Assembly: GCA_903929755.1 (NCBI GenBank)
Contig: CAIYVZ010000180.1
Span: 1-51,403 of the forward strand
Direction: 5' to 3'
Length of the DNA: 51,403 nucleotides
Source: an uncultured Acidobacteriia bacterium
GTDB taxonomy: Bacteria > Acidobacteriota > Terriglobia > Bryobacterales > Bryobacteraceae
The notes beneath the pieces were generated by a model that was not told the DNA's origin, made no database searches, and worked only from the letters and a program-made list of their open reading frames with translations. The position numbers and the translations under genes are program-made. This document shows positions 33,460 through 42,229 of this stretch, in pieces; positions within the stretch are counted from its first letter, which is position 1, and every line of letters starts with the position of its first letter.

Positions 33460-34531
33460 GCGCCATCTCCTTCACCACCTCTTTGACCGCCCGCTTCACG
33501 GCATTTTTCACGGTCGCCTTCACCTCGCCGTTCTCCGCGGCCTCTTTGCCCGCCCGCTTCACGGCCTGGCGAATGGCTTTCTTGAGCGTGACTCGCAGGG
33601 GAGGCATCTGTTTCACCAGCGCCTTCGTGGCGGCGGTTGCAAGTCGGTCAGGTGCGCCTGTCTCTGCCACAACCGCATCCTTCGCTTCCTCGAAACCGGT
33701 TGCCAGCCAGTCTTCTGCAAAGACTGCGGACAGGGTCTGGACCGCTTTCGCGTCCCGAATCACGATACCAATCTCCCGCCGGCGATCCAGTTCGGCGGGC
33801 CGCAGACTCTGACTGCCAACGAACGCCACATTCGCATCCCGGATGATTGTCCGCGTGTGCAACCGCATCACCGTGAGCCGAGCGACCGCCAGATTGGAAC
33901 TATGCGCGGCGATAGTGCCGATGATTCGGATTTCGACGCCCTGCTTTGCCCGGGCTTCCAGCAGGCACATAATCTCCCGGTCATTGATCTTCGGATCGTA
34001 GATCCAGAGCGTTTTCTTTGCCTTGGCGATGAATGCCGAAAGCTGCTTCCGGGCATTCTCAGGACTGACCACAAGAGCATTGAGGCCCGCCGCATAGGGC
34101 TGGCGGTTCAGGTCGGCTTCAAATAGCTTCTCCGCCTCCTGTACCGTCGCCGGGTGGCGAGTTACAACCCCGAAGCCACGACTATGGTCGATATCCAGGT
34201 GGACGTAATTGAACGAAAGCAGGAACAACGTCTTGCGATCAATCAGCATCATTTTGCCGTGGTAGCGGATCAGGTCATCCGCCGTTCGGGCAACCGTGAT
34301 GCCGGCGGCCAAAAGGCGAGTTTCCAGGCTACGCAGCTTCGCTTCACCACCGCGGTTGGTCTGTGCCACCAGAGCCCGTACCGTAACGCCCCGTGAGGCA
34401 GCCGCAGTGAGTGCGGCCTCCAGTTCTTTCCAGTCCATGCGAAAGATCAAGATGTCGATGCACTTCTTCGCACTCTTGATTCCGGCAAGGATTGGCGCAA
34501 TGCCATCGTTCGGTTGAACCAATAACTTCAT
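33440..34531 (-). CDS. Phospholipase D-fold protein with one altered HKD motif
   Basis: This 363-residue protein is built like cardiolipin synthases and PLD-type hydrolases, with two catalytic halves. Motif 1 is intact: H91-G-K93 with D98 (YHGKMMLIDRKT). Motif 2 reads H225-T-R227 with D232 (LHTRTIIRDANVAFVGSQSLR), where Arg replaces the usual Lys. It has no signal peptide or transmembrane helices, unlike most cardiolipin synthases. The last 60 residues are Lys/Ala-rich (VKRAGKEAAENGEVKATVKNAVKRAVKEVVKEM) and would form a positively charged amphipathic helix, perhaps for membrane or nucleic-acid binding. The substrate could be phospholipid or DNA. Confidence 0.85.
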   Translation of the reverse strand: MKLLVQPNDGIAPILAGIKSAKKCIDILIFRMDWKELEAALTAAASRGVTVRALVAQTNRGGEAKLRSLETRLLAAGITVARTADDLIRYHGKMMLIDRKTLFLLSFNYVHLDIDHSRGFGVVTRHPATVQEAEKLFEADLNRQPYAAGLNALVVSPENARKQLSAFIAKAKKTLWIYDPKINDREIMCLLEARAKQGVEIRIIGTIAAHSSNLAVARLTVMRLHTRTIIRDANVAFVGSQSLRPAELDRRREIGIVIRDAKAVQTLSAVFAEDWLATGFEEAKDAVVAETGAPDRLATAATKALVKQMPPLRVTLKKAIRQAVKRAGKEAAENGEVKATVKNAVKRAVKEVVKEMAHAAETG

Positions 34532-34741
34532 GCTGCATTCCTAACAGGCACGCCGAAGTCCGTTCGCCTGGGATCAGGCCGATTCGCGGGAGCGGCCTTT
34601 CGAACCAGATGCGGGAAGCGTCGCTTCGACCAGGCACGGTCATGTGACCGGATATGGTCAATAACTTCGGCGACGACGGCACTGGGGGGCGAATAAAGGG
34701 GAAGTGGAAATGGCGATGAACGTGCCACTCGTTACTCCGCT

Positions 34742-35728
34742 ATGACGCCAACACATAACTTCGCATTCTGTGTCGCCACCTCCATCTCGTTCTCCTGCCT
34801 GCTGACCGCTGCCGAACTCCCGAAGCACATTGCCCACGAAGCAATGTGGCAGGACCGGGGCAACATCTCAGCCCTGAATCTGACTTATGGTCAGGGCGGC
34901 GAGCAGCACCAGCCCTCTGGACCGTTCACCTTTGTAAAGGAAGACTCGAGCGGTACTTCACCGAAGTTTGAAATTGTCGATCAGCAGGGTACCCGCTGGA
35001 AAGCGAAGGTGGGTGAAGAGGCCCGTGCCGAAACCGCCGCCGCTCACTTGTTATGGGCCGCTGGTTACTTCACCGATGAAGACTATTACGTGGCCGAACT
35101 CACGGTAGCGAACCTGCCGAAGCTGGCGCGGGGAAATCAAATGGTGACGGCCGGCGGCGTGGTCCACGGAGTCCGGCTGGAACGCCATATGTCAGGGCAG
35201 GAAAAAGGCGGCACATGGACCTGGGCCAGGAATCCGTTGCAAGGGACCAAGGAATTCGCGGGCCTGCGGGTGATGATGGCGCTGATGAATAACTGGGACC
35301 TGAAAACGATTAACAACGTCATCTACAAAACCGGCAAAGAAAAAGGCCTGACCTATGCGGTCAGCGATCTGGGCGCGACGTTTGGCAAAACCGGCAATCC
35401 TTTGGTGCGCTCCAAGAGTAACCTGAAGGACTACCAGTCGACGAAGTTCATACAGCATGTACGCCAGGAGGATGTGGATTTCCACCTCAACAGCCGGCCC
35501 TTCTTTCTTACCGTTTTCGATCTGCCGAACTACATCACCCGGACCCGTATGCAGGGTGTCGTCAAGCATGTTTCCCGGGCCCACGCGGGATGGCTCGGGG
35601 GCTTACTGGGCGGCCTTTCGCACGAACAGATCCGGGACTGTTTCCGGTCCGCCGGTTACTCGGATGTGGAAGTGGAAGGCTTCGCGGTTGCGGTGGAAGG
35701 TCGTATCGCGGAATTGACCAAACTCTAA
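34742..35728 (+). CDS. Exported protein with atypical kinase-like motifs
   Basis: This 328-residue protein has an N-terminal hydrophobic segment (about residues 7-24) that looks like a signal peptide. No named family is recognised with certainty. Visible motifs fit an atypical protein/lipid-kinase fold: K87/K89 in RWKAKVG, E97 in RAETAAAHLLWAAGY, a catalytic-loop-like NNWD186-LK188-TINN192, and a VSD209-LG pair resembling DFG. The order and spacing are as expected for ATP-binding Lys, helix-C Glu, catalytic Asp, Asn and metal Asp. Function is inference only; alternatives are an inactive pseudokinase or unrelated protein. The gene ends in a CTAA overlap with the ABC exporter gene. Confidence 0.7.
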   Translation: MTPTHNFAFCVATSISFSCLLTAAELPKHIAHEAMWQDRGNISALNLTYGQGGEQHQPSGPFTFVKEDSSGTSPKFEIVDQQGTRWKAKVGEEARAETAAAHLLWAAGYFTDEDYYVAELTVANLPKLARGNQMVTAGGVVHGVRLERHMSGQEKGGTWTWARNPLQGTKEFAGLRVMMALMNNWDLKTINNVIYKTGKEKGLTYAVSDLGATFGKTGNPLVRSKSNLKDYQSTKFIQHVRQEDVDFHLNSRPFFLTVFDLPNYITRTRMQGVVKHVSRAHAGWLGGLLGGLSHEQIRDCFRSAGYSDVEVEGFAVAVEGRIAELTKL

Positions 35729-37578
35729 AAGGCAGCGGGAGTCCCGGGGGACGGCAGCACCTCGGCGGGCGTGCTCGCCTGCAGGGCAACAAGCTCCGCG
35801 TACAGGCCACCGGCGGCCAGAAGTTCCTCATGCGTACCATGTTCGGCGATGCCGTTATCCTGCACCACAAAGATGACATCGGCCCTCTGGATGGTAGCAA
35901 GATGATGGGCAATCACCACACATGTCTTGCCCTGCATCAGGCGGCCCAGTGCCTCAAAAACGGCATCTTCCGAGGCGGCGTCCAGGCCCGATGTCGGCTC
36001 ATCCAGAATCAGGATTGGCGTATTGCGAATAATCGCGCGGGCAATCGCAATGCGCTGGCGTTGCCCACCCGACAGGGTGACGCCCCGTTCACCGACCATG
36101 GTGTCGTAGCCATCGGGCATCCTCTCAATGAACTCATGCGCGTTCGCCAGTTTGGCGGCACCAATGATCTCATCACGCCCGGCTTCGGGCTTGCCATAGG
36201 CAATGTTCTGCCAGATCGGAACGTGGAACAACACCGTATCCTGCAGGACAAAGCTCATCTGCTCTCGCAGGGACTGCAGCGTATAGCTCCGAACATCGTG
36301 ACCATCCACTTTCACGGTGCCCGTCAGGACCTCGTAAAAACGTGGAATCAAACCGATGATTGTTGACTTTCCCGCTCCGCTTGGTCCTACGAACGCGGCC
36401 ACCTGGCCCGGTTCCAGCCGAAAGCTGACGTCCTTCAGGATCAGATTCTCCGGCTGATACCCAAAGTTGACGTGGTCAAACTCTATCTCCCCACGGAGGA
36501 CCGGCGCAATTGCCGCGCGGGGCATATCACGAACCCGGCTGACTTCCCCGAGGACTTCCTGGATGCGCTCATAGCTAATCGCCGCTTTCGCCACGGTGTC
36601 GCCCATCTTTGACAGTTCCCGCATCGGCTTGTACATCTTTCCCAGATAGGCCAGGAAGATGATCAGGTCACCCGTAGTGATGTCGCCGGCCATGGCAAGA
36701 CGCGCGCCGTAGCCCAGCACCAGACACGTTCCAACCGCCGCCAAAACCTCAACGGTGGGTGACAGCATGGCCTTGATGGAACGCGCCCGCAGTGCCGTCT
36801 CCACATTATCCAGACTCTGTTCTTCGAAGCGCTTCTGTTCATAGTCCTCGCGCGCGAAAGCCTTCACCACGCGAATCGACGTGAGGACTTCCTGGACAAT
36901 GTCGACCAGTTCGCCTTCCTTCTGCCGGAGAGCACGTGAGGCCTTCTTGATCTTTCGGGTAAAGAAGAACACCACCAGAAACAGCGCGGGGGAGATGGAG
37001 AGCGCGATCAGGGCGAAGCGCCAGTTGTAATAGAACATCACCGCGACCATGCCGGCCAGCGTAAGAGCGTTCACCAGCATGCCCAGCAGTGCGGAAGTGA
37101 TGAAGTCCTGTACGGCCTCAATGTCGCTGGTGACGCGGGTGATCAGGTCGCCGGTGCGTCGCTCGTCGTGTTCGGCTAACGAGAGCTGATGAATGTGGTG
37201 GTAGAGTGCACGCCGAAGGTCGTGCATCACCCACTGACCAACGCTGGTGGTCAGACGCTTCTCGCAGTAAGAACTGACGGCACCCACAATCGCGATCAGG
37301 GCAACCGCACCAACTGCGAAATTCAGGACCGAGAATTTATCGTCACCGGCAGCGCTTTCCACAAACCGGTTCAGCCAATCGGGAAGCGGTTTCGACTGCA
37401 GCAGGTTATCAACGATTACCTTGAGTGGCCAGGGGTCGAGGAGGTCAGCAACCGTTTCGCCCAGGACAGCGAGCAGCGCCAGACTCAGCAGTCTCCGGTG
37501 GGGTTTCAGCAGGCTGGCAAACTGTTGCCGGGTTGTTCCGGATAATGCAGCAGCGGTCGCGTCGGGTTGTTTGGACAC
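35725..37578 (-). CDS. ABC exporter, MsbA-like (fused membrane and ATPase domains)
   Basis: This 617-residue half-transporter works as a dimer. Residues 25-330 form six transmembrane helices (type 1 exporter, with RRTGDLITRVTSDIEAVQDF early in the domain). The ATPase domain has Walker A GPSGAGKST, signature LSGGQRQRIAIARA, Walker B ILILDEPTSGLD and switch His in VIAHHLATI. It resembles lipid A/lipid flippases and multidrug exporters, and the cargo is not predictable. The start is GTG, with GAGG 8 nt upstream. It is convergent with the kinase-like gene. Confidence 0.93.
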   Translation of the reverse strand: MSKQPDATAAALSGTTRQQFASLLKPHRRLLSLALLAVLGETVADLLDPWPLKVIVDNLLQSKPLPDWLNRFVESAAGDDKFSVLNFAVGAVALIAIVGAVSSYCEKRLTTSVGQWVMHDLRRALYHHIHQLSLAEHDERRTGDLITRVTSDIEAVQDFITSALLGMLVNALTLAGMVAVMFYYNWRFALIALSISPALFLVVFFFTRKIKKASRALRQKEGELVDIVQEVLTSIRVVKAFAREDYEQKRFEEQSLDNVETALRARSIKAMLSPTVEVLAAVGTCLVLGYGARLAMAGDITTGDLIIFLAYLGKMYKPMRELSKMGDTVAKAAISYERIQEVLGEVSRVRDMPRAAIAPVLRGEIEFDHVNFGYQPENLILKDVSFRLEPGQVAAFVGPSGAGKSTIIGLIPRFYEVLTGTVKVDGHDVRSYTLQSLREQMSFVLQDTVLFHVPIWQNIAYGKPEAGRDEIIGAAKLANAHEFIERMPDGYDTMVGERGVTLSGGQRQRIAIARAIIRNTPILILDEPTSGLDAASEDAVFEALGRLMQGKTCVVIAHHLATIQRADVIFVVQDNGIAEHGTHEELLAAGGLYAELVALQASTPAEVLPSPGTPAAF

Positions 37579-37621
37579 CGACGCAACCTCTGCACGTCAA
37601 GCACCTATTGAAAATGGACGA

Positions 37622-38395
37622 TTACAGCTTCCGGTACAAGATATTCTTGTATTCAACCTTGAACGGGGGGCCAACATGCATCTGGAAGCCGAGCAGGCCT
37701 TCGGGCACGAAATTCTTCGTGTCTTCATCAATCACCGCGCTGATTAACTGCCCATTCAGAATCTGAATCATCACAGGCCCCCGCGCAATAATGTGGTACT
37801 GATTCCAGCCCTGCACGTTCATCACGCCCCGCAAGAGCTTCGGGTCACCAATCGTTGCCAGCGTTTTGTACTTCGGCCCGTCCGTGATCCGGTTCATCTC
37901 ACCCCGGCGCGCCAACACCACATGCCCCGGCTTCCGGCCGCGCTCTTCGTGCAGATTCCCCGTGAAGCCATTGCTGATATCCATATCCGCCTGATACCCC
38001 TTCAGCACCCACTTGCCGAGCTCGGGCATCTCGACGCTGCGGTACTGGATACCGCTGTTTGTCCCGCCCAGTTTGAAATCGATCTTCAGCTCGAAATCCT
38101 TCACCTTGCCGCCGCGCCAGATCAGGAAGTTGTTCATCTTCACCACCTTCTCCGGTGTGGTTTCGCCGATGATTTCGCCGTTCTCCACCCGCCAGAACAT
38201 GGGGTCGCCATCCCAGCCGGTCATCGTCTTCCCGTCAAAGATCGGTACGAAGCCTGCGTTGTCATCCGGCTCATAGTTGTCGGCATAAACGCCACCCAGG
38301 GGGCCGCGCGGCGCCACCTGCGCCGGGGGCGGTGCCTGGGCCAGTGCGACGGCAAGAGGGAGGGCGATAAACGATAAACGCTTCAAATTCGACAT
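37622..38395 (-). CDS. Exported DUF1080 protein (3-keto-disaccharide hydrolase-like)
   Basis: This protein of about 257 residues has a signal peptide ([21 protein letters not shown]). The concanavalin-like DUF1080 domain shows [60 protein letters not shown], the [19 protein letters not shown] block and the final [20 protein letters not shown]. Family members cleave 3-keto-glycosides or bind polysaccharide. It is divergent from the ThuA-like gene, which belongs to the same kind of pathway. The 124 nt between them presumably holds both promoters. Confidence 0.92.
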   Translation of the reverse strand: MSNLKRLSFIALPLAVALAQAPPPAQVAPRGPLGGVYADNYEPDDNAGFVPIFDGKTMTGWDGDPMFWRVENGEIIGETTPEKVVKMNNFLIWRGGKVKDFELKIDFKLGGTNSGIQYRSVEMPELGKWVLKGYQADMDISNGFTGNLHEERGRKPGHVVLARRGEMNRITDGPKYKTLATIGDPKLLRGVMNVQGWNQYHIIARGPVMIQILNGQLISAVIDEDTKNFVPEGLLGFQMHVGPPFKVEYKNILYRKL

Positions 38396-38519
38396 AGCAG
38401 TATGGATTGTATACCGAGAGCGGCTTTCTCGCGCGGCCACGTTTCATGCGATAGCATCGTTGTGGACCCGGACCCTCATCCTGGCCGGGAGCCACCATCA
38501 ATTGAAGAGGTAGTAATCG

Positions 38520-39428
38520 GTGAAAAGCAGACTTATCGCATTGAGTGCATTATTCATGGTTGTCTTGGGCGGAACCTCCGCCTGGGCGCAGGGTGGCCGC
38601 GGTGGCGTGCCCCAGCCCCAGGGCCAAAACCCCAACGGCATGCACGTTTTTATCTGGGCAGGCCTGAAGTCCCACAACGTTGGCCAGCACGACTACCCCC
38701 AGTTCCTGGCCGACTGGAGCAAGCTCCTCACGGAACGCGGAGCCGTTGTTCAGGGCTCTCTCCATATGCCGACTGCGGCTGATCTCGAAGGTATCAACGT
38801 CGTCGTCATCTATAAAGGTGACGCCGGGTTCATCAGTGATGCCCAAAAAGCCACCCTCGACGCCTACGTGAAGCGCGGCGGCGGCATCGTCACCATGCAT
38901 GACTCCCTCTGTGGCCCCGATCCCGCTTATTTCGCCAGCCTCGTCGGTGGCGCCAAGAAGCACGGTGAGACGAACTTCACGCTGGAAGCCCCCATCGCTT
39001 ACACGATCGCCGATAAAGCCAATCCGATCATGAAGGACATGACCGAAATGACGCTGCTGGACGAATCATTCTTCCTGATGACCTGGGCGAAAGATCCGGC
39101 CGTCCACGTTTTGGTAAACAATGTGGTTCCGGGTACCCCCAGCGCCGGTGAACACAAGGGTGAGGTTGCACCGCAGATGTGGACCTGGGAGCACACCGTT
39201 GCCGGTGGCCAACCGTCCCGTGCTTTCGTCTGGATGCAGGGTCACACCTACGCCAACTTTTCGAACTACCAGATCCAGCGCACGCTGCTTCGCGGCATCG
39301 CCTGGGCCGGTAAGCACCCTGTTGATGAGCTGATCGACTACGTTGCGCCGCCCCGTCCCGCTGGACGCGGTGGCCGAGGCGCCGGCGCTCCCGGAGCCCC
39401 CGCGGCTGGTCCCGGTCGCGCACAGTAA
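38520..39428 (+). CDS. Exported ThuA-like protein
   Basis: This 302-residue protein starts at GTG with GAGG about 10 nt upstream, followed by a signal peptide (cleavage near SAWAQ). The ThuA (class I amidotransferase-like) domain shows HVFIWAGLKSHNVGQHDYPQFLADWSKLL, an INVVVIYKGD strand, GGGIVTMHDSLCGPD at the nucleophile elbow (His instead of Cys), and a C-terminal WMQGHTYANFSNYQIQRTLLRGIAWAGK. ThuA proteins act in utilisation of trehalose and related sugars through 3-keto intermediates. Both ends carry low-complexity GGRGG-type text. It is divergent from the DUF1080 gene and is followed by a strong terminator. Confidence 0.9.
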   Translation: MKSRLIALSALFMVVLGGTSAWAQGGRGGVPQPQGQNPNGMHVFIWAGLKSHNVGQHDYPQFLADWSKLLTERGAVVQGSLHMPTAADLEGINVVVIYKGDAGFISDAQKATLDAYVKRGGGIVTMHDSLCGPDPAYFASLVGGAKKHGETNFTLEAPIAYTIADKANPIMKDMTEMTLLDESFFLMTWAKDPAVHVLVNNVVPGTPSAGEHKGEVAPQMWTWEHTVAGGQPSRAFVWMQGHTYANFSNYQIQRTLLRGIAWAGKHPVDELIDYVAPPRPAGRGGRGAGAPGAPAAGPGRAQ

Positions 39429-39447
39429 CTCTCAATCCAAAACGCAG

Positions 39448-39480
39448 AAAGGGCGGGCTTCGTAAAGAAGCCCGCCCTTT
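39448..39480. terminator. Bidirectional terminator
   Basis: AAAGGGCGGGCTTC (39448-39461), loop GTAAA, and GAAGCCCGCCCTTT (39467-39480) form a perfect 14-bp hairpin between convergent genes. It is followed by CTGTTTCT on the plus strand and, on the minus strand, by CTGCGTTTTGG. Confidence 0.92.
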
Positions 39481-39499
39481 CTGTTTCTGGCCTGAAATG

Positions 39500-40429
39500 C
39501 TATTTAGCCGCTTGCATCTTCATGAGAGCTTCCAGCTGGGCTTCCGGGACGCTGGCCGAGATATTCACCGTATTGCCGACGTTTTCCACCTTCAGCGTCT
39601 GGACAATCTGGGCGATTCCGGCCAGCTTCGGATCCTGTCCGCCGCTCAGCGTCACAAACCCGGCCACCATGCGGACGATATCGGCCAAAGCCTTGGCATT
39701 CTGCTCATTGTTCGCCACTGCCTGCCCCGAAATCTCCACGTTCGCTCCAAACTTCACGCCACCGCTGGAGGATTCAATGTTCTTCACCAGAGCCAGCGGT
39801 TGGGCTGCCGGACCCTTCGCGCCGCCCAATTCAGCCGGCAGTAAAGATCCCAAAGACGCCAGCGTCACCGTCCAGGCGTCCAGCGTGGTGCTGAGCGCTT
39901 GTACCCGCGCTGCCAGCGCCGGGCTGATCGAGTTCACTTTGTCGGCGCGGTCAACTGCCGCCTTCACTGAAGCGGTGTCGCCCATTACGACCACCGAATT
40001 CCCGATAAATGCCACCGAATGGCTTGCGTCGTTCCCCATCGAGATCAGCGTTGCTCCGCCGTACTGCGAGACCACGGCCTGACCTTTACCTGAACTCGCA
40101 GCCGCCGCAATCTTCGCCGCATCGAAACTACCCCGGGCAAGCACCAGCCCGCTCTTGCTCTTCAGGTCGCCCCCTGATGCGGCCAAAATCTCCGTCACGT
40201 CCTGCCTGGGATCGAAACCAGTCTGCGTTACCAGCTCCTGGAAGCCTTTTTCGTCTGAATGAAACTGACTCAGCACGTACTGCCCGAACGGGCTGATCCT
40301 GGCCGTGGTCACGTTCATGCCGGCCATGATTTGGGCCTCGGGCATCACGAGGTTCAGCAACTGAGTATCGGCGGCAAAAGCGCTGAGGCCAGAAAATACA
40401 ACGGTGGACAGTAAAGCTGTAATGCGCAT
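39500..40429 (-). CDS. Exported conserved acidobacterial protein
   Basis: This 309-residue protein has a signal peptide (cleavage near SAFAAD). The mature part begins LLNLVMPEAQIMAGMNVTTARISPFGQYVLSQF and alternates beta strands with Ala-rich helices (DAAKIAAAASSGKG, TASVKAAVDRADK, LEALMKMQAAK at the end). It resembles exported proteins common in Acidobacteria, some distantly like DUF3352. No catalytic motif is visible and I cannot assign a function. It lies 67 nt downstream of the gene at 40497-41147, and its own 3' end faces a shared terminator. Confidence 0.82.
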   Translation of the reverse strand: MRITALLSTVVFSGLSAFAADTQLLNLVMPEAQIMAGMNVTTARISPFGQYVLSQFHSDEKGFQELVTQTGFDPRQDVTEILAASGGDLKSKSGLVLARGSFDAAKIAAAASSGKGQAVVSQYGGATLISMGNDASHSVAFIGNSVVVMGDTASVKAAVDRADKVNSISPALAARVQALSTTLDAWTVTLASLGSLLPAELGGAKGPAAQPLALVKNIESSSGGVKFGANVEISGQAVANNEQNAKALADIVRMVAGFVTLSGGQDPKLAGIAQIVQTLKVENVGNTVNISASVPEAQLEALMKMQAAK

Positions 40430-40496
40430 GTTGGTTATGAATCCTTTCGTCCTACGCTAAGCATGACCGGGGACTTCCCCGTTCATTAACAGGCAG

Positions 40497-41147
40497 CTAC
40501 GATTTTTTATCAATCCGGAAATCGTCGAACGTCGCTACCAAAGATCCGCTCGTTACCAACCCGGCCTTGCCAGTCCCGGTAAACCCAGTATCCTCGGCTT
40601 CAAATAGCCGCCTGTTCCCCAGATAAACCTGGATTCGGTTCCCGCGGAAGTTGACGCGCGCCAGATGCCACTCGCCTGATTTCACTTCATGCCGCAGGGT
40701 GGAAGGTCCCCCCCGGGCGCCACGAATCCGTAATTCTTGCCGCACGCCGTCGCGGATGCGATACATCGTAATCATGCTGCGCGACGAACTGAAGTCCAGC
40801 AGGTAGTAGTTCCCTGGATTCTGGTAGCGCCAGACAATCCCTGCCGTGCCCGACGAAGCTCTGGAGTCGATCCGGAATTTCACGCTCAGGTCGCCATCGT
40901 GGCAAACCACGGGATCAAACACGGCGAGGGGGGCTTCCGAACCGCGGGCTGAGCTTTCCAGGACATTTCCGCGGCTGGGTGCCGATGCATCGAAGCGGAC
41001 TCGCAGATGCTGCCCGCTGTCTGCCGGAGTGACCAACGTCCAGTGTTTTGGCGGGATTCCACACTGCAGAGAGTCGAAGTCGACATTGCCCGGGGCCGCA
41101 GCCAGGAAGCCAGCCAGCAAGAGCGCGGTATGAATCTCTACTGCCAT
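40497..41147 (-). CDS. Exported concanavalin/LamG-like protein
   Basis: This 216-residue protein has a short hydrophobic N-terminus (HTALLLAGFLAAAPG) that may be a signal peptide. The rest looks like a single jelly-roll domain: SSGTAGIVWRYQNPGNYYLLDFSSSRSMITMYRI, a GEWHLARVNFRGNRIQVYLGNRRLFEAEDTGF block and GKAGLVTSGSLVATFDDFRI. This is the pattern of LamG/DUF1080-like carbohydrate-binding folds. It probably binds sugar or another ligand outside the cytoplasm. It is divergent from the ROK kinase gene. Confidence 0.8.
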   Translation of the reverse strand: MAVEIHTALLLAGFLAAAPGNVDFDSLQCGIPPKHWTLVTPADSGQHLRVRFDASAPSRGNVLESSARGSEAPLAVFDPVVCHDGDLSVKFRIDSRASSGTAGIVWRYQNPGNYYLLDFSSSRSMITMYRIRDGVRQELRIRGARGGPSTLRHEVKSGEWHLARVNFRGNRIQVYLGNRRLFEAEDTGFTGTGKAGLVTSGSLVATFDDFRIDKKS

Positions 41148-41289
41148 TCAGTGTCGTCTTTATTTTACCGCGATCCCGGAAGCGGTGCACAGCAAACCAT
41201 GCGAAAGCTGCCCGGTCCGATTCGACATCTCTGGCCAGTGCTATGATGCGCCTTGCGCCACCCTCCAAACTGGCGCCTACACAATCTCC

Positions 41290-42204
41290 ATGACTCCATA
41301 CAGCATAGGTTTAGACTTGGGTGGCACCAACCTCCGCGCCGCCGCCGTTTCTCAAGATGGCAAGATGCTGGGTAAAGTCTCCGGCCGTACCCAGTATTCG
41401 GAAGGTCGGGAAGCCATCATTTCGGACATGGTTGAGGCCATCGAACAGCTCCGTGAGAGCCACGGCGTGGAGCATCTGAAAGGCATCGGTATCGGCGTAC
41501 CTGGCTTCATCTCGCTCAAAGAAGGTATTATCCGGAACTGCAACAACATTGCGTCGCTGGAAAACTTCCCTATCCGCGAGGAAATCGGTCGCCGCCTGGG
41601 CACCAGAATTATCCTGGAAAATGACGCGAATGCCGCAGCCCTGGGCGAAAAGTGGATCGGAGCCGGGCGCCACGTGGATGATCTCATTATGCTGACGCTG
41701 GGCACCGGCGTCGGCGGCGGTATTATTTCCGGCGGTCGCGTGCTTCGCGGCGGCCACGGCATGGCTGCGGAACTGGGCCACATCACGGTGGTTCCCTATG
41801 GCAATCCTTGTGGCTGCGGAAATCAGGGTTGCGTCGAAAAGCACGCCTCCGCAACCTCCGTAACAGCCCAGGCCCGCATGCTCGGTCTTGGCGACGAAAG
41901 CCTGACCGCCCGCGACCTTTACGACATGGCGAAAGCGGGCAACCAGAAAGCGCAGGCCATCTTCAATGGAATGGGCGAAGCGCTGGGTATTCTGCTCGCT
42001 ATGCTGATCAACTCGTTCGACTTTCCCTTGTATCTCATCGCCGGGGGCATGATCGCCGGGTGGGATGCGTTCGCTCCCGCCATGATCGCCGAAGCGAAGC
42101 GCCGATCGTTCACGTTCCGTACCGAAGACACCCGTGTCGCTATGGCCGAACTGGGTATTGAAGCCGGCCTCTACGGAGCCGCCTACCTGCCGTTCTGCGA
42201 GTAA
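41290..42204 (+). CDS. ROK-family sugar kinase (glucokinase-like)
   Basis: This 304-residue cytosolic kinase has the phosphate-1 motif GLDLGGTNLRAAAV, catalytic ENDANAAALGEKWIGAG, the GTGVGGGIISGGRVLRGGHGMAAELGHI block, and the ROK zinc site (CGCGNQGCVEKHAS). This matches glucokinases that phosphorylate glucose at C6 using ATP. The ATG at 41290 is chosen because the conserved N-terminus starts there. Upstream codons to 41185 encode nothing typical. The xylulokinase gene follows after 25 nt, so both sugar kinases are probably co-expressed. Confidence 0.92.
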   Translation: MTPYSIGLDLGGTNLRAAAVSQDGKMLGKVSGRTQYSEGREAIISDMVEAIEQLRESHGVEHLKGIGIGVPGFISLKEGIIRNCNNIASLENFPIREEIGRRLGTRIILENDANAAALGEKWIGAGRHVDDLIMLTLGTGVGGGIISGGRVLRGGHGMAAELGHITVVPYGNPCGCGNQGCVEKHASATSVTAQARMLGLGDESLTARDLYDMAKAGNQKAQAIFNGMGEALGILLAMLINSFDFPLYLIAGGMIAGWDAFAPAMIAEAKRRSFTFRTEDTRVAMAELGIEAGLYGAAYLPFCE

Positions 42205-42229
42205 CGGCCCGCATGAAACAATAGCTGGA

